From positions 271,501-335,500 of the forward strand of contig NC_002932.3 in NCBI RefSeq assembly GCF_000006985.1: DNA of 64,000 bases, written 5' to 3'. Positions 47,101 to 56,756 of the stretch are shown piece by piece. The translations under genes and the position numbers were made by a program. The stretch comes from Chlorobaculum tepidum TLS. GTDB taxonomy: Bacteria; Bacteroidota; Chlorobiia; Chlorobiales; Chlorobiaceae. A model generated the notes under the pieces. That model saw only the letters and a list, made by a program, of their open reading frames with translations, made no database searches and had not been told where the DNA came from. Numbering within the stretch: the stretch's first letter is position 1; the number at the start of each line of letters is the position of its first letter.

Positions 47101-47581
47101 TCAATGCAGGATTTCTGTTGTTGATCCACACAAGGAAGGCCTCTTCGAGCACTGCGGTTCGACTTGAAGGGTTTTTCAGGCTGGTTTCGAGAGTTGTTTT
47201 CGAGCGATAGATGTTCCAGGTAGGAAACCGTTCGAGGAATTTGCCGAGGTACTCGATGGTATGCCAGTGCGAGGTTTCACTTTCCAGAACCGTAAGTGCC
47301 GCGCTCTGGAGGCCTGAGGTCTTGTCGATAATATGGTGTTGCAGCTCATGGAGCAGCTTCATGGCGTGAAATTGCGCGGGCAAAATTTTTTTTGCCTGTT
47401 CGCCCTCAACCAGGCTGATCTGCCGGTTGATCGCTTCGGTCTGTCGCTCGGCGAGCGCCATAGCCTTATGCCGGTCAGTTGGCAAAAGCAGCAGCTCAGG
47501 ATCGTCGAGGTGATAACGATCCCTCGCCACCCTGTTGATGTAGAAATGTTCTTTCGCGGAAATACGGCTATCGATGCTCAT
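44111..47581 (-). CDS. Large GH13 (alpha-amylase family) protein
   Basis: 1156 residues, more than twice a simple alpha-amylase. An N-terminal region of about 300 residues, mostly helical, carries no recognised domain. The catalytic barrel (about 310-720) shows the four GH13 regions: I DMVPNHTG (about 407), II RFDAAMVLAK with the nucleophile Asp (about 527), III LLLAEAFW with the acid Glu (about 590), and IV FMNNPDED (about 650). Region IV has Asn-Pro-Asp where His-Asp is usual. A C-terminal region of about 350 residues is helical. Substrate unknown; a role in glycogen or trehalose-type metabolism is a guess. Confidence 0.8.
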   Translation of the reverse strand: MSIDSRISAKEHFYINRVARDRYHLDDPELLLLPTDRHKAMALAERQTEAINRQISLVEGEQAKKILPAQFHAMKLLHELQHHIIDKTSGLQSAALTVLESETSHWHTIEYLGKFLERFPTWNIYRSKTTLETSLKNPSSRTAVLEEAFLVWINNRNPALKEFSRLISDHELHGDQAYPHLVKAMQQAIRSSGPIGSASNLEELLLNPSRYAPDSLLDQLRFIRLHWGDLLSDSPWRALLDEAIVLIEDEDRYLFFENLAQDQTTHGGTFGEKEAHAPSYDDLANAPARYSHDSSWMPEVVMIAKSTYVWLDQLSRQYGRHIARLQDIPDEELDLLAGRGFTALWLIGLWERSYASRKIKQLQGNPEAKASAYALESYEIAHELGGYKGYVDLRNRAMQRGIRLASDMVPNHTGIDSELVRNRPEWFLSTAEPPYPNYTYNGPNLSKDSRYSIHIEDGYWNRSDAAVTFKRVDHLTGDTRYIYHGNDGTSMPWNDTAQLNFLDPEVREGVIQQILHVARMFPIIRFDAAMVLAKMHIQRLWFPMHGHAPGIPSRGAWSMSMAEFETAMPQEFWREVVDRVAQEVPDTLLLAEAFWMLEGYFVRTLGMHRVYNSAFMHMLKKEDNAGYRGLIKKTLEFDAEILKRYVNFMNNPDEDTAIAQFGRGDKYFGVCMMMVTMPGLPMIGHGQVEGFTEKYGMEYAKAYYDERPDEELVERHYREIFPVMKQRSLFAGVAHFQLFDLFAPDGQVNENVFAYTNQHNGKQSLFIFNNRYEASEGWIRISTGKLDNGSMKQTLLGDALSLPSEHDSYVIFRDQRSGLEFIRSCSQVRNDGLYIALGGYQYNLFMEFRVVRPSKLKPYDQVCEELNGRGVASIEIEALSMSLRPIHQIVATAIESFIKSEKSAFGKPEKFAEAFGMQCESLLEAVAERFAEIMEQPLTPPSGIAEKAANSYLRALGYESLLEEVENIKRVQVSLGLDEETNQTFHSLAKPLIALNCIQEMVRENGLLEKQIIGQWLLGNTLKKVFTDKATSSWPVNSAEAVDLISCLLSPRTEPGNNETPDEQLMASIRTLHESGDHHFRTFMQVQHLHGKEWFRERQLTLLASWLMVQNLMLNESPSGKTVLQTWLDAIEKLEMSAFISGYELGALLKLAAGKK

Positions 47582-47879
47582 AGGGCAGGTTTGGCGATCT
47601 CTGGATTTTTCAGATATGGCAACAAGTTAATCAATAATTGATTCCGGCTGAAACACGGTTTTTCAGAAGTGTTTTTGGTAAATAGGTGCTTTTTGTCGTG
47701 TATTATTGCATCAGGGAAGCTGTCAGCGCAATAACTTCGGATTGAATGTTTTGCAGCCAGAGGTATCTCTGAACGCGCGATTTTAAAAAAATGTATATAT
47801 AGTAGATTTAAAGGCTAAGTCGCTTGAGAAGCTGCGTCGTGGAAACATGACCATCGTTGACCGAAGACCAACAACCACC
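47582..47879. other. Divergent intergenic region before rfbA
   Basis: About 300 bases between the GH13 gene and rfbA. It is AT-rich near 47785-47810 (TATATATAG), where a -10 could lie, but no -35 fits. No gene or palindrome was found. Confidence 0.4.
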
Positions 47880-48761
47880 ATGAAGGGTATCATTCTTGCC
47901 GGAGGGTCAGGCACCCGTCTGTATCCTGTGACCAAGGGCGTATCGAAGCAGTTGCTTCCGGTGTACGACAAGCCGATGATCTACTATCCGCTCACCACCC
48001 TGATGCTTGCCGGTATCAGGGATATTCTCGTCATTACCACTCCCGATGATCAGTCTTCGTTCGTCAAGCTGCTCGGTGATGGAAGCGACTGGGGCATCAA
48101 CCTTTCCTATACGGTTCAACCCTCGCCCGACGGACTGGCGCAGGCTTTCATTCTCGGTCGCGATTTTATTGGCGATGACGATGTCTGTCTCGTGCTTGGC
48201 GACAACATCTTTTTTGGTTATGGTTTCAGCGGGATGCTCGAAGAGGCGGTTCATGTGGTCGAGAGACGGAGAAAAGCGGTGGTTTTCGGCTACTATGTCA
48301 GTGATCCTGAGCGTTACGGTGTAGTCGAGTTCGATTCGGACGGGCAGGTGTTCTCCATAGTTGAGAAGCCGGAAAAACCGAAATCGAACTACGCGGTCGT
48401 GGGGCTCTATTTCTATCCGAACGATGTGATTGATATTGCCGCCAGCGTCAATCCGTCGTCGAGAGGGGAACTCGAGATCACCTCGGTGAACCAGACGTAC
48501 CTCGATCGCGGCGATCTGGTTTGTTCCATCATGGGGCGTGGATTTGCCTGGCTCGATACCGGCACGCACGAATCATTCCAGGAGGCAGGCAACTTCATTG
48601 AAACCGTCGAGAAGCGGCAGGGGCTCAAGGTAGCCTGCCCAGAAGAGATTGCCTGGCGGAACGGCTGGATCGGCGATGCCGACATCGAACGTCTCGCCTC
48701 GCCGCTCCTCAAGAACCAGTATGGGCAGTATCTGCTCAATCTTCTGGAACGGAGAATCTGA
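47880..48761 (+). CDS. rfbA: Glucose-1-phosphate thymidylyltransferase
   Basis: 293 residues from the ATG at 47880 ([20 protein letters not shown]), the typical RfbA start; an ATG at 47847 in frame gives 11 extra residues. Motifs: GGSGTRLYP for nucleotide binding, [16 protein letters not shown], and [10 protein letters not shown] (about 105). It makes dTDP-glucose from dTTP and glucose-1-P. First gene of the rfbACDB-manC cluster. Confidence 0.95.
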   Translation: MKGIILAGGSGTRLYPVTKGVSKQLLPVYDKPMIYYPLTTLMLAGIRDILVITTPDDQSSFVKLLGDGSDWGINLSYTVQPSPDGLAQAFILGRDFIGDDDVCLVLGDNIFFGYGFSGMLEEAVHVVERRRKAVVFGYYVSDPERYGVVEFDSDGQVFSIVEKPEKPKSNYAVVGLYFYPNDVIDIAASVNPSSRGELEITSVNQTYLDRGDLVCSIMGRGFAWLDTGTHESFQEAGNFIETVEKRQGLKVACPEEIAWRNGWIGDADIERLASPLLKNQYGQYLLNLLERRI

Positions 48762-48791
48762 ACATCAATCCATCAAGTAGTACTGTAACCT

Positions 48792-49349
48792 ATGCAGATC
48801 ATCCGGACCTCAATTCCTGACGTTCTTCTGTTCGAACCAGAGGTGTTCGGCGATGAACGCGGCTGGTTTTGCGAATCTTTCCGTCAGGATATATTCGAGC
48901 AACACGCCGGATGCCACCGTTTCGTGCAGGATAACGAATCGTTTTCACGCTATGGCGTTGTCCGGGGTTTGCATTACCAGAAACCGCCGCATGTGCAGGG
49001 CAAGCTTGTCCGTGTGATCCGGGGTGAGGTGCTTGATGTGGCTGTCGATATACGCAAGGGTTCTCCAACATTCGGCCATCATACTGCCCAGTTGCTCAAT
49101 GAGAGCAACCGCCGGATGATGTGGATTCCGCCCGGATTCGCCCACGGCTTTGCGGTGCTGAGCCAGACAGCGGTGTTCAGTTATAAATGCACGGACTATT
49201 ATGCGCCATCACACGATGCGGGCATCCGGTGGAACGATCCGGCCATTGGCATAGAATGGAGCGTGCCGGAAAGCGAGATAAGGCTTTCGGATAAGGATCT
49301 TCATCATCCGATGCTGCACGAGATTGAAGGTATTGTGCTGGACGCGTAG
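48792..49349 (+). CDS. rfbC: dTDP-4-dehydrorhamnose 3,5-epimerase
   Basis: 185-residue cupin-like enzyme. Conserved DNESFSRYGVVRGLHYQKPPHVQGKLVRV (about 45-73, with the catalytic His of RGLHYQ), then WIPPGFAHGFAVLS (about 114) and KCTDYYAPSHDAGIRWND. Third step of dTDP-L-rhamnose synthesis. It lies 30 bases after rfbA. Confidence 0.95.
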   Translation: MQIIRTSIPDVLLFEPEVFGDERGWFCESFRQDIFEQHAGCHRFVQDNESFSRYGVVRGLHYQKPPHVQGKLVRVIRGEVLDVAVDIRKGSPTFGHHTAQLLNESNRRMMWIPPGFAHGFAVLSQTAVFSYKCTDYYAPSHDAGIRWNDPAIGIEWSVPESEIRLSDKDLHHPMLHEIEGIVLDA

Positions 49350-49385
49350 CATATTTTTCGAACCGCTTATACCGACCAGAGAACA

Positions 49386-50264
49386 ATGAATATTCTTGTC
49401 ACCGGGAGCCGTGGGCAGCTTGGTTCCGAACTGCAAAAACTGCAAGAAGTGCATGGCTGGCAGGAGTGGTTTTTCATGGATCTGCCGGAACTCGACATTA
49501 CCGATGCGCTGGCGGTGGAGCGTGTTTGCCGGGATCGACGGATTGGCGCGATTGTCAACTGTGCGGCCTATACGGCGGTGGACAGGGCTGAGAGCGATGC
49601 GGAAGCAGCGTTCAGAGTGAACCGTGACGGCGCGGCGGTGCTGGCCGCGGTTGCAATGGAGGTTGGCGCACTGTTGCTGCATGTTTCGACCGATTATGTT
49701 TTCGATGGCAGCTCGAACCGACCTTATTGCGAGGATGACCCGGTTGCGCCTTGCGGTGTTTATGGCCTGTCCAAATGGGAGGGTGAAGAGGCGATCCGGG
49801 CGAGCGGCTGCTCGTATATCATTCTACGCACCGCCTGGCTCTACTCGGTTTACGGGCAGAACTTCGTGAAGACTATGCTTCGTCTTGGTAGCGAGCGCCA
49901 GTCGCTCGGCGTTGTGTTTGATCAGGTGGGCAGTCCGACATGGGCGGCGGATCTGGCCGGGACGATCGTTTCGATACTCGACCAATGCGATCCGGTTCGG
50001 AGCTACAGCGAGACTTTTCACTACTCGAATGAAGGAGTCTGTTCCTGGTACGACTTTGCCAAATCGATTATGGATGCCGAAGGGCTTTCGTGCAAGGTGT
50101 TGCCAATCGAGAGCAGTAACTATCCGACGCCAGCCAGAAGGCCGCATTTCAGTGTGCTGAACAAACGAAAAATCAAGAGTACATTGGGGCTTGAAATCCC
50201 GTACTGGCACGACAGTCTGTTGCGGATGCTGACAGAGTTGCGGAAGACGGCTGGCAAATCGTAA
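49386..50264 (+). CDS. rfbD: dTDP-4-dehydrorhamnose reductase
   Basis: 292-residue short-chain-like reductase. N-terminal NILVTGSRGQLGSEL, the VNCAAYTAVDRAESD motif, STDYVFDGSSNRPY (about 99), and the active YGLSKWEGE (YxxxK, about 124). It makes dTDP-L-rhamnose with NAD(P)H. It follows rfbC by 36 bases. Confidence 0.95.
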   Translation: MNILVTGSRGQLGSELQKLQEVHGWQEWFFMDLPELDITDALAVERVCRDRRIGAIVNCAAYTAVDRAESDAEAAFRVNRDGAAVLAAVAMEVGALLLHVSTDYVFDGSSNRPYCEDDPVAPCGVYGLSKWEGEEAIRASGCSYIILRTAWLYSVYGQNFVKTMLRLGSERQSLGVVFDQVGSPTWAADLAGTIVSILDQCDPVRSYSETFHYSNEGVCSWYDFAKSIMDAEGLSCKVLPIESSNYPTPARRPHFSVLNKRKIKSTLGLEIPYWHDSLLRMLTELRKTAGKS

Positions 50265-50352
50265 GTTTGGCTGCTATGGAACGGAATGGGTCAGGAAGAC
50301 AAAAGGCGATGCTTCTGAATCATTATCAGTTATCAACTATCAAATTGCTTCG

Positions 50353-51402
50353 ATGCATATTCTCATTACCGGTGGTGCGGGGTTTATTGGTTCGCATGTG
50401 GTCAGGCACTTTTTGAATCGTTATGCGGACTACACGATCACCAATCTCGACAAGCTTACCTATGCGGGCAATCTGGCCAATCTGAAAGATGTCGAATCGA
50501 ATCCGAACTACCGGTTCGTGAAGGGCGATATCGCTGATGGCGCATTTTTGCTCGATCTGTTCAAAGAGCAGCGCTTCGATGCGGTCATCCATCTGGCCGC
50601 CGAGTCGCACGTGGATCGCTCCATCGAAAGCCCGGTCGAGTTCGTGATTACCAACGTGTTTGGCACGGTGAACCTGCTCAACGCCGCGCGTGCCACATGG
50701 GAAGGCAGGTTCGAGGGGAAGCGGTTTTACCACATTTCGACCGACGAAGTCTATGGTTCGCTCGGCAGCGAGGGGATGTTTAGCGAATCGACCCCCTACG
50801 ATCCGCATAGTCCCTACTCGGCCTCGAAAGCGTCGTCGGATCACTTCGTCCGGGCATTCCACGCTACTTACGGCCTGCCGGTGGTTATCAGCAACTGTTC
50901 GAACAACTACGGTTCGCACCAGTTTCCCGAAAAGCTGATTCCGCTTTTCATCAACAACATCCGTCTGGAGAAGCCGCTTCCGGTGTATGGTCAAGGCCTG
51001 AACGTTCGCGACTGGCTTTGGGTGGTTGATCACGCACGAGCCATTGACGAGATTTTCCACCGCGGAGCGGTGGGCGAGACCTACAACATCGGCGGGCACA
51101 ACGAGTGGACGAACATCGACCTGATCCGCCTGCTCTGCCGCATCATGGACCGCAAGCTTGGCCGCGAGGCGGGAAGTTCCGAAAAGCTCATCACCTGGGT
51201 GACCGACCGCGCGGGCCACGACTTGCGCTATGCCATTGATGCCTCAAAGCTGCAACGTGAGCTCGGATGGGCGCCGTCCGTGACCTTCGAGGAGGGGCTG
51301 GAAAAAACCGTTGACTGGTATCTTGAAAATCAAGCATGGCTCGATGAGGTTACGTCGGGAGCCTATCAGCACTATTATGAAAAGATGTACGCTGGCCGCT
51401 GA
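50353..51402 (+). CDS. rfbB: dTDP-glucose 4,6-dehydratase
   Basis: 349-residue extended SDR enzyme. HILITGGAGFIGSHVVRHF at the N-terminus (NAD binding), HLAAESHVDRSI (about 82), STDEVYGSLG (about 128), and SPYSASKASSDH (YxxxK, about 154). Converts dTDP-glucose to the 4-keto-6-deoxy intermediate. The order A-C-D-B differs from the E. coli order B-D-A-C. Confidence 0.96.
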   Translation: MHILITGGAGFIGSHVVRHFLNRYADYTITNLDKLTYAGNLANLKDVESNPNYRFVKGDIADGAFLLDLFKEQRFDAVIHLAAESHVDRSIESPVEFVITNVFGTVNLLNAARATWEGRFEGKRFYHISTDEVYGSLGSEGMFSESTPYDPHSPYSASKASSDHFVRAFHATYGLPVVISNCSNNYGSHQFPEKLIPLFINNIRLEKPLPVYGQGLNVRDWLWVVDHARAIDEIFHRGAVGETYNIGGHNEWTNIDLIRLLCRIMDRKLGREAGSSEKLITWVTDRAGHDLRYAIDASKLQRELGWAPSVTFEEGLEKTVDWYLENQAWLDEVTSGAYQHYYEKMYAGR

Positions 51403-51450
51403 GTGTGGTTGTGACGTTCAATTCTCGGTAACCATTCCATCGATTTTGCA

Positions 51451-52863
51451 ATGATGATCATGCCTGTCATTCTTTCCGGCGGTTCCGGAACGAGGCTCTG
51501 GCCGCTTTCGAGGGCGATGTATCCGAAGCAGCTTTTGCCGCTCTTCGGCGAAAAAACCATGCTTCAGGATACGGTGCTCCGGGTCGGGTCGATTGAGGGT
51601 GTCGGGCCGGTCATCTGCGTCTGCAATGATGAGCACCGCTTTCTGGTTGCCGAGCAACTCCGACAGATCGGGGTGGCCGAGCAGGCGATCATTCTGGAGC
51701 CTTTCGGGCGCAATACGGCGCCAGCTGCCGCTATTGCAGCGCTGGTCATTGCTGCGACCCATCCCGGCGCGCTCATGCTGCTTCTGCCTGCTGATCACGT
51801 TATTCTCGACAGGCAAGGCTTTGTTGCCTCGATTGAATCGGCACGGAGCGCGGCTGAGTCCGGCAGTCTGGTGACTTTCGGCATCGTACCGTCCACGCCT
51901 GAAACGAGGTATGGCTATATCCGGGCGGTTGCCGGTTCTACGGGAGTGACCCGTCCTGTCGCTGAATTCGTCGAGAAACCATCCCTTGAGCGGGCGGAAG
52001 GCTACGTGGTTTCAGGCGACTATTTCTGGAACAGCGGCATGTTCCTGTTCCGTCCAGAAATCTATCTCGCTGAGCTTGAAGCTTCCTCGCCTGAAATACT
52101 CGACGCATGCCGCAAATCCCTCGAAAATGCCCGGCGTGATCTCGACTTTCTGAGGCTCGATCCTGAGGCCTTTGCAGCCTGTCCCGCAAATTCGATCGAC
52201 TATGCCGTCATGGAAAAAACTTCCAACGCAGTGGTTGTGCCCATGCAGGCAGGCTGGCGCGATGTTGGTGCGTGGTCGGCACTTTGGGAGGCCCAGGAAC
52301 GCGATGCCGAGGGCAACATCAAACGTGGTGATGTGCTGACGCACGGAGTCCGGAACAGCTACATCCACGCCACCAGCCGGCTAGTGGCGGCAGTCGGCCT
52401 CGAAGAGCACGTGATCGTCGAAACCGCCGACGCGGTGCTGGTTGCTTCAAAAGAGCGGGTGCAGGAGGTCAAAGCCATCGTTGAGCAACTGAAGTTGCAG
52501 AAGCGCGAAGAGCCGCTGATCCACCGGCGGGTTTACCGGCCATGGGGTTCATACGAAACCGTCGATGAGGGCGAACGCTTCAAGGTCAAGCGCATTACGG
52601 TCAAGCCGGGCGCGGCGCTTTCTTTGCAGATGCACAGCAGGCGCGCTGAGCACTGGATCGTGGTGACTGGCAGGGCGCTGGTGACGGTCGGGAAAAAACA
52701 GGTGCCGCTGGAGGCGAACCAGTCGATCTACATTCCGGTCGAAGAGCTTCACCGGCTCGAAAATCCCGGCGACGAGCCGCTCGAACTCATTGAAGTGCAG
52801 TCGGGCGGTTACCTCGGCGAGGACGACATCGTTCGCTTTGAAGATCACTACGGCCGACTGTGA
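51451..52863 (+). CDS. manC: Mannose-1-phosphate guanylyltransferase / mannose-6-phosphate isomerase
   Basis: 470-residue two-domain enzyme. N-terminal GDP-mannose pyrophosphorylase with MPVILSGGSGTRLWPLSRAMYPKQ and FVEKPSLERAEGYV; a C-terminal type II PMI cupin (about 355-470) with RPWGSYETVDEGERFKVKRI and LSLQMHSRRAEHWIVV (metal His and Glu). It makes GDP-mannose for surface glycans. It follows rfbB after 48 bases, so it probably belongs to the same transcript. MMIMPV gives a choice of two ATGs. Confidence 0.94.
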   Translation: MMIMPVILSGGSGTRLWPLSRAMYPKQLLPLFGEKTMLQDTVLRVGSIEGVGPVICVCNDEHRFLVAEQLRQIGVAEQAIILEPFGRNTAPAAAIAALVIAATHPGALMLLLPADHVILDRQGFVASIESARSAAESGSLVTFGIVPSTPETRYGYIRAVAGSTGVTRPVAEFVEKPSLERAEGYVVSGDYFWNSGMFLFRPEIYLAELEASSPEILDACRKSLENARRDLDFLRLDPEAFAACPANSIDYAVMEKTSNAVVVPMQAGWRDVGAWSALWEAQERDAEGNIKRGDVLTHGVRNSYIHATSRLVAAVGLEEHVIVETADAVLVASKERVQEVKAIVEQLKLQKREEPLIHRRVYRPWGSYETVDEGERFKVKRITVKPGAALSLQMHSRRAEHWIVVTGRALVTVGKKQVPLEANQSIYIPVEELHRLENPGDEPLELIEVQSGGYLGEDDIVRFEDHYGRL

Positions 52864-53051
52864 ACAGTGGACGGAGTTGCCTTTCCGGTTTTTTCTTCTC
52901 TTTAGGATTTATAGGTTGTATAAGTTTTATCGGGTCTGTAAGTCCCATAGAAGAGGATGGATGGTTTTGAGAGCAACGATTATTGTAATACATTCATCTG
53001 TTGCGATCATGCGGCACTCCAGACGATTTTCAATCAAAATTCCGGTAGCAT

Positions 53052-53267
53052 ATGGCTGAAGAAATGAAATCTCCCAACCAGAATCAGCCGGTTGGTGACG
53101 TCGTGAAGGGTGATTTTGCGACCATTCTTGTTGGTCTGGGCACGATGCTCGACGGAGCGCTGACACCTCTGAGCAAAGTCGTCGCCTCGGCGCTTGATTC
53201 GATGACGGTTGTCGCGCACCAGATTCTCAATGGCATCAGCAATTCGATTGACAATAAGCAGCAGTAA
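53052..53267 (+). CDS. Small amphipathic protein, possibly chlorosome-envelope (CsmB/CsmF-type)
   Basis: 71 residues: a polar N-terminus (1-14) followed by a long hydrophobic/amphipathic stretch (15-66) and a polar tail. No Cys. Residues 39-64 show PL-x-K, then 12 residues, then AHQIL-x3-SNSI. This resembles the PLxK...AxQxL...SxxI pattern I recall for the chlorosome envelope proteins CsmB and CsmF, which sit in the lipid monolayer of green sulfur bacterial chlorosomes. That is recollection, not an alignment. It is monocistronic, between manC and ileS, with a likely terminator behind it. Alternative: an unrelated small membrane-associated protein. Confidence 0.5.
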   Translation: MAEEMKSPNQNQPVGDVVKGDFATILVGLGTMLDGALTPLSKVVASALDSMTVVAHQILNGISNSIDNKQQ

Positions 53268-53304
53268 TTCTCCTTTCCCGGGACTTTCCCTCGTAGCGCA
53301 TCTG

Positions 53305-53345
53305 AAGGCAGTCATCTCCGCTCGAAGGCTGCCTTTCTCTTTTCC
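53305..53345 (+). terminator. Likely terminator after the small chlorosome-like gene
   Basis: AAGGCAG (53305-53311) / CTGCCTT (53329-53335) with a 17-base loop, followed by TCTCTTTTCC. The long loop and broken T tract lower confidence. Confidence 0.5.
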
Positions 53346-53436
53346 TGCCGATTCTCGTATATTCAGACTTTTCCGCGAAAACGGGCCATAACCTGCTTTT
53401 CGCTTACGATATTTCCAGTTTGACATTTTCCAAGCC

Positions 53437-56400
53437 ATGCCAGCCACCTATCCCGAGTACCCGTCCAGCCTTTCCTACAGCGCCATGGAGGCGCAAATCC
53501 GCGAGTTCTGGATCGAACGGAATATTTTCAGGAAGAGCCTCGAAAAGGATGCGCCCAAAGGCATCTACTCCTTTTACGAAGGCCCGCCGACGGTGAATGG
53601 AAAGCCCGGCGTGCACCACCTGTTCAGCCGCACCATCAAGGATGTGGTGTGCCGTTACCACACCATGCAGGGCTATCAGGTTCCGCGCAAGGCTGGCTGG
53701 GACACGCACGGCCTGCCGGTCGAAATCTCGGTCGAGAAGAAGCTTGGCCTAAAAAACAAGTCGCACGTCGAGGAGTACGGCGTGGGCGAGTTCAACCGTG
53801 AGGCGCGAGCGCTGGTTTATCACCACATCGACGACAACCGCGAGGGGTGGGGCAAGCTGACTGAGCGCATGGGCTATTGGGTCGATATGGACAGCCCTTA
53901 CATCACCTGCGACAATAATTATATCGAGTCGGTTTGGTGGGCCCTGAAGACCATTTTCGACAAAGGGCTGATCTACAAGGATTACAAGATCGTGCCGCAG
54001 GATCCGAAGTCCGAGACCGTGCTCAGCTCGCACGAGCTGGCGCTGGGCTACAAAGAGGTGCAGGATCCGAGTGTCTATATCAAGTTTCGCCTGAAGGATT
54101 CGGGTGAAAGCATTCTCGTCTGGACGACCACGCCGTGGACGCTCATCTCGAACGTCGCCCTCGCCGTTGGCCGCGACATCGACTACGTGCGCGTCAAGCA
54201 TCGCGAAACTGGCGAGGTGCTGATTCTGGCCGAGTCGCGCTTGTCGGTGCTTGTCGAGAAGATCGGCGACGAGTCGGCCTGGGAAGTCATCGACCGCTGC
54301 AAAGGCAGTGATCTCGAAGGGCGCGACTACGAGCCGCTTTTCAACTACTTTTCGCCGGAGCGCCGCGCATGGTACGTGGTGTGTGGCGATTTCGTTTCGA
54401 CCGGCGAAGGTACCGGCATTGTGCACATCGCTCCGGCGTTCGGCGCGGACGACTACGAGCTGTCGAAGCAGTACCAGCTTCCGATGCTTCAGCCGGTGGC
54501 TCGCAACGGCTGCTTCACCGCCGAGGTTCCGGACTACGAGGGGATGTTCTTCAAGGATGCCGACAAGCCGATCATGCAGCGGCTCAAGGAGGAGGGCAAG
54601 CTCTACCGCCGCGAGACGATCCAGCACACCTACCCCTTCTCGTGGCGTTACGATGTGCCGGTGATCTACTACGCCCGCGAGTCGTGGTACATCCGCACTA
54701 CCGACATCGCACCGCGCATGGTGGCGCTGAACAAGACGATCAACTGGAACCCGCCGGAGATTGGCACGGGCCGCTTCGGCAACTGGCTCGAAGAGAACAA
54801 AGACTGGGCGCTTTCCCGCGAACGCTTTTGGGGCACGCCGCTGCCGGTTTGGGTTGCCGAGGATTTCGCCATCGGCGATGGCCCCGACTCCGGCAAGCTC
54901 TTCGCGGTCGGCTCGGTCGCGGAGCTTCGCGAGGGCTTCATCGAGATTGATGGCGAAGAGATGAATCTCGGCGATGCGCTTGACAAGGGGCTCGTCGAAC
55001 TCGACCTGCACAAGCCGTTCGTGGATCGCATCTGGTTCATCCGCGATGGCAAGCGCTTCAACCGCACGCCGGAGCTGATCGACGTCTGGTTCGATAGCGG
55101 CTCGATGCCCTTCGCCCAGCTGCACTACCCATTCGAGAACAAAGAGCTGTTCGACAAGACCTTCCCGGCGGACTTTATCGCCGAGGGCGTTGACCAGACG
55201 CGAGGCTGGTTTTACACGCTGCACGCCATCGCAACGCTCATTTTCGACCGTCCGGCCTACCGGAACGTCGTTGTCAACGGTCACATCCTCGACAAGAGTG
55301 GCCAGAAGATGTCCAAATCGAAAGGCAATGTGGTCGATCCGTTCGAGTCGATGGAGCAGTACGGCGCGGACGCTATCCGCTGGTATCTGATGATCACCAG
55401 CCCGCCGTGGCGCCCGAAGCTTTTCAATGCCGCCGAGATCGAGGAGGAGCAGCGCAAGTTCTTCCGCGCCTTCATCAACAGCTACAACTTTTTCGTGCTC
55501 TACGCGAACGTCGATGGCTTTCGCTACGAAGAGGCTGACATTCCGTTCACTCAGCGTTCGGAGCTTGACCGCTGGGTCCTCTCCAGCCTCAACACGCTCA
55601 TCGCCGAAGTGACCAGCCGCATGGAGCAGTATGACCTCACGGGTGCGTGCCGTCTCATTGGCGACTTCACCGTTGATGATCTGTCGAACTGGTACATCCG
55701 CCGCTCGCGCAAACGCTTCTGGAAGGGGGAGATGGGGCCGGACAAGCTTTCGGCCTACCAGACGCTCTCGACGGTGCTCGAAACGCTCGCGAAGCTGATG
55801 GCTCCGTTCGTACCTTTCATCGCCGAAAAAATCTGGCTCGACCTGAAGAGCGTCGGTGGAACCTCGAAAGCCGAATCGGTGCACTTGGCCGACTGGCCGG
55901 TGGCCGATGAAAGCTGCATCGATGCGGCGCTCGAAGAGCGCATGAAGAAGGCGCAGATCATCACCTCGCTGGTGCGCACCATGCGCGAGAAGGCCGGCAT
56001 CAAGGTGCGCCAGCCGCTCCGGCGCATCCTGCTCGCCGCCGCCGAACCCGGTTCGCGCGCCGCCTATGAGCTGGTATCGGACATCATCAAGGAAGAGGTC
56101 AATGTCCAGAAGATCGAGTATGTCGAGGACGAGGATGGCTCGGTTATCAGCAAGAAGGCCAAGCCCAATTTCAAGACCCTCGGTCCACGTTTCGGCAAGG
56201 ACATGAAGCTGCTGGCCGAGGAGATCAGGATCATGAGTCACAAGCAGATTTCGCGCCTTGAAAAGGAAGGTTCCATCGAGATCGATCTCGGCGGACGCAT
56301 CTGCACCGTGCTTCGTGAGGATGTTGACATCGTGCACGAGGACATCGAGGGGTGGCTGGTGGCGGCGGACGACGCGCACCGCATCATGGTGGCGCTTGAC

Positions 56401-56691
56401 ACCGAAATCACCGAAGAGCTTGAGATGCTTGGTCTGGCCCGCGAGCTGGTCAGCCGCATCCAGACGCTCCGCAAGGAGAGTGGTCTCGAAATTACCGACC
56501 GTATCGCTCTGACGATTGCGGGCAGCGAAAAGCTGCTGGCGGCGGCCAGAAAGAGCGAGTCCTATATTATGGACGAAACGCTTGCCACGTCGATTGTACT
56601 GTTGCCGCTCGACGATTCGCAGCCGGGCGACGGCGTGGAGCAGGTCAACAATGAATTGTGCCGGTTGTCGCTTGAAAAATCCGGTTCGTGA
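53437..56691 (+). CDS. ileS: Isoleucine-tRNA ligase (long type)
   Basis: 1084-residue class I synthetase. HIGH-type [21 protein letters not shown] (about 49-69) and KMSKS in [14 protein letters not shown] (about 624). Between them lies the editing (CP1) domain with WTTTPWTL. The segment [32 protein letters not shown] and the length of about 1080 fit the type 2 (archaeal/eukaryote-like) IleS rather than the shorter bacterial type 1 (about 930). A C-terminal zinc-binding Cys set of type 1 is absent. Type 2 enzymes are known for natural mupirocin resistance; that is a family statement, not tested here. Confidence 0.95.
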
Positions 56692-56756
56692 TCGTATTAT
56701 ATAACTTCGTGTTTTTTTACGGTTTACCGCTGGGTTGCCGTTGGAACCTCTAAACC

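Noticed and set aside
47780..47815. TATATATAG as an rfbA promoter
   Set aside because: AT-rich, but there is no -35 at a normal spacing.
53749..56379. 876-codon open frame antisense to ileS
   Set aside because: GC-rich codon bias leaves the opposite strand open; no family motif, start signal or promoter, and ileS is certain.
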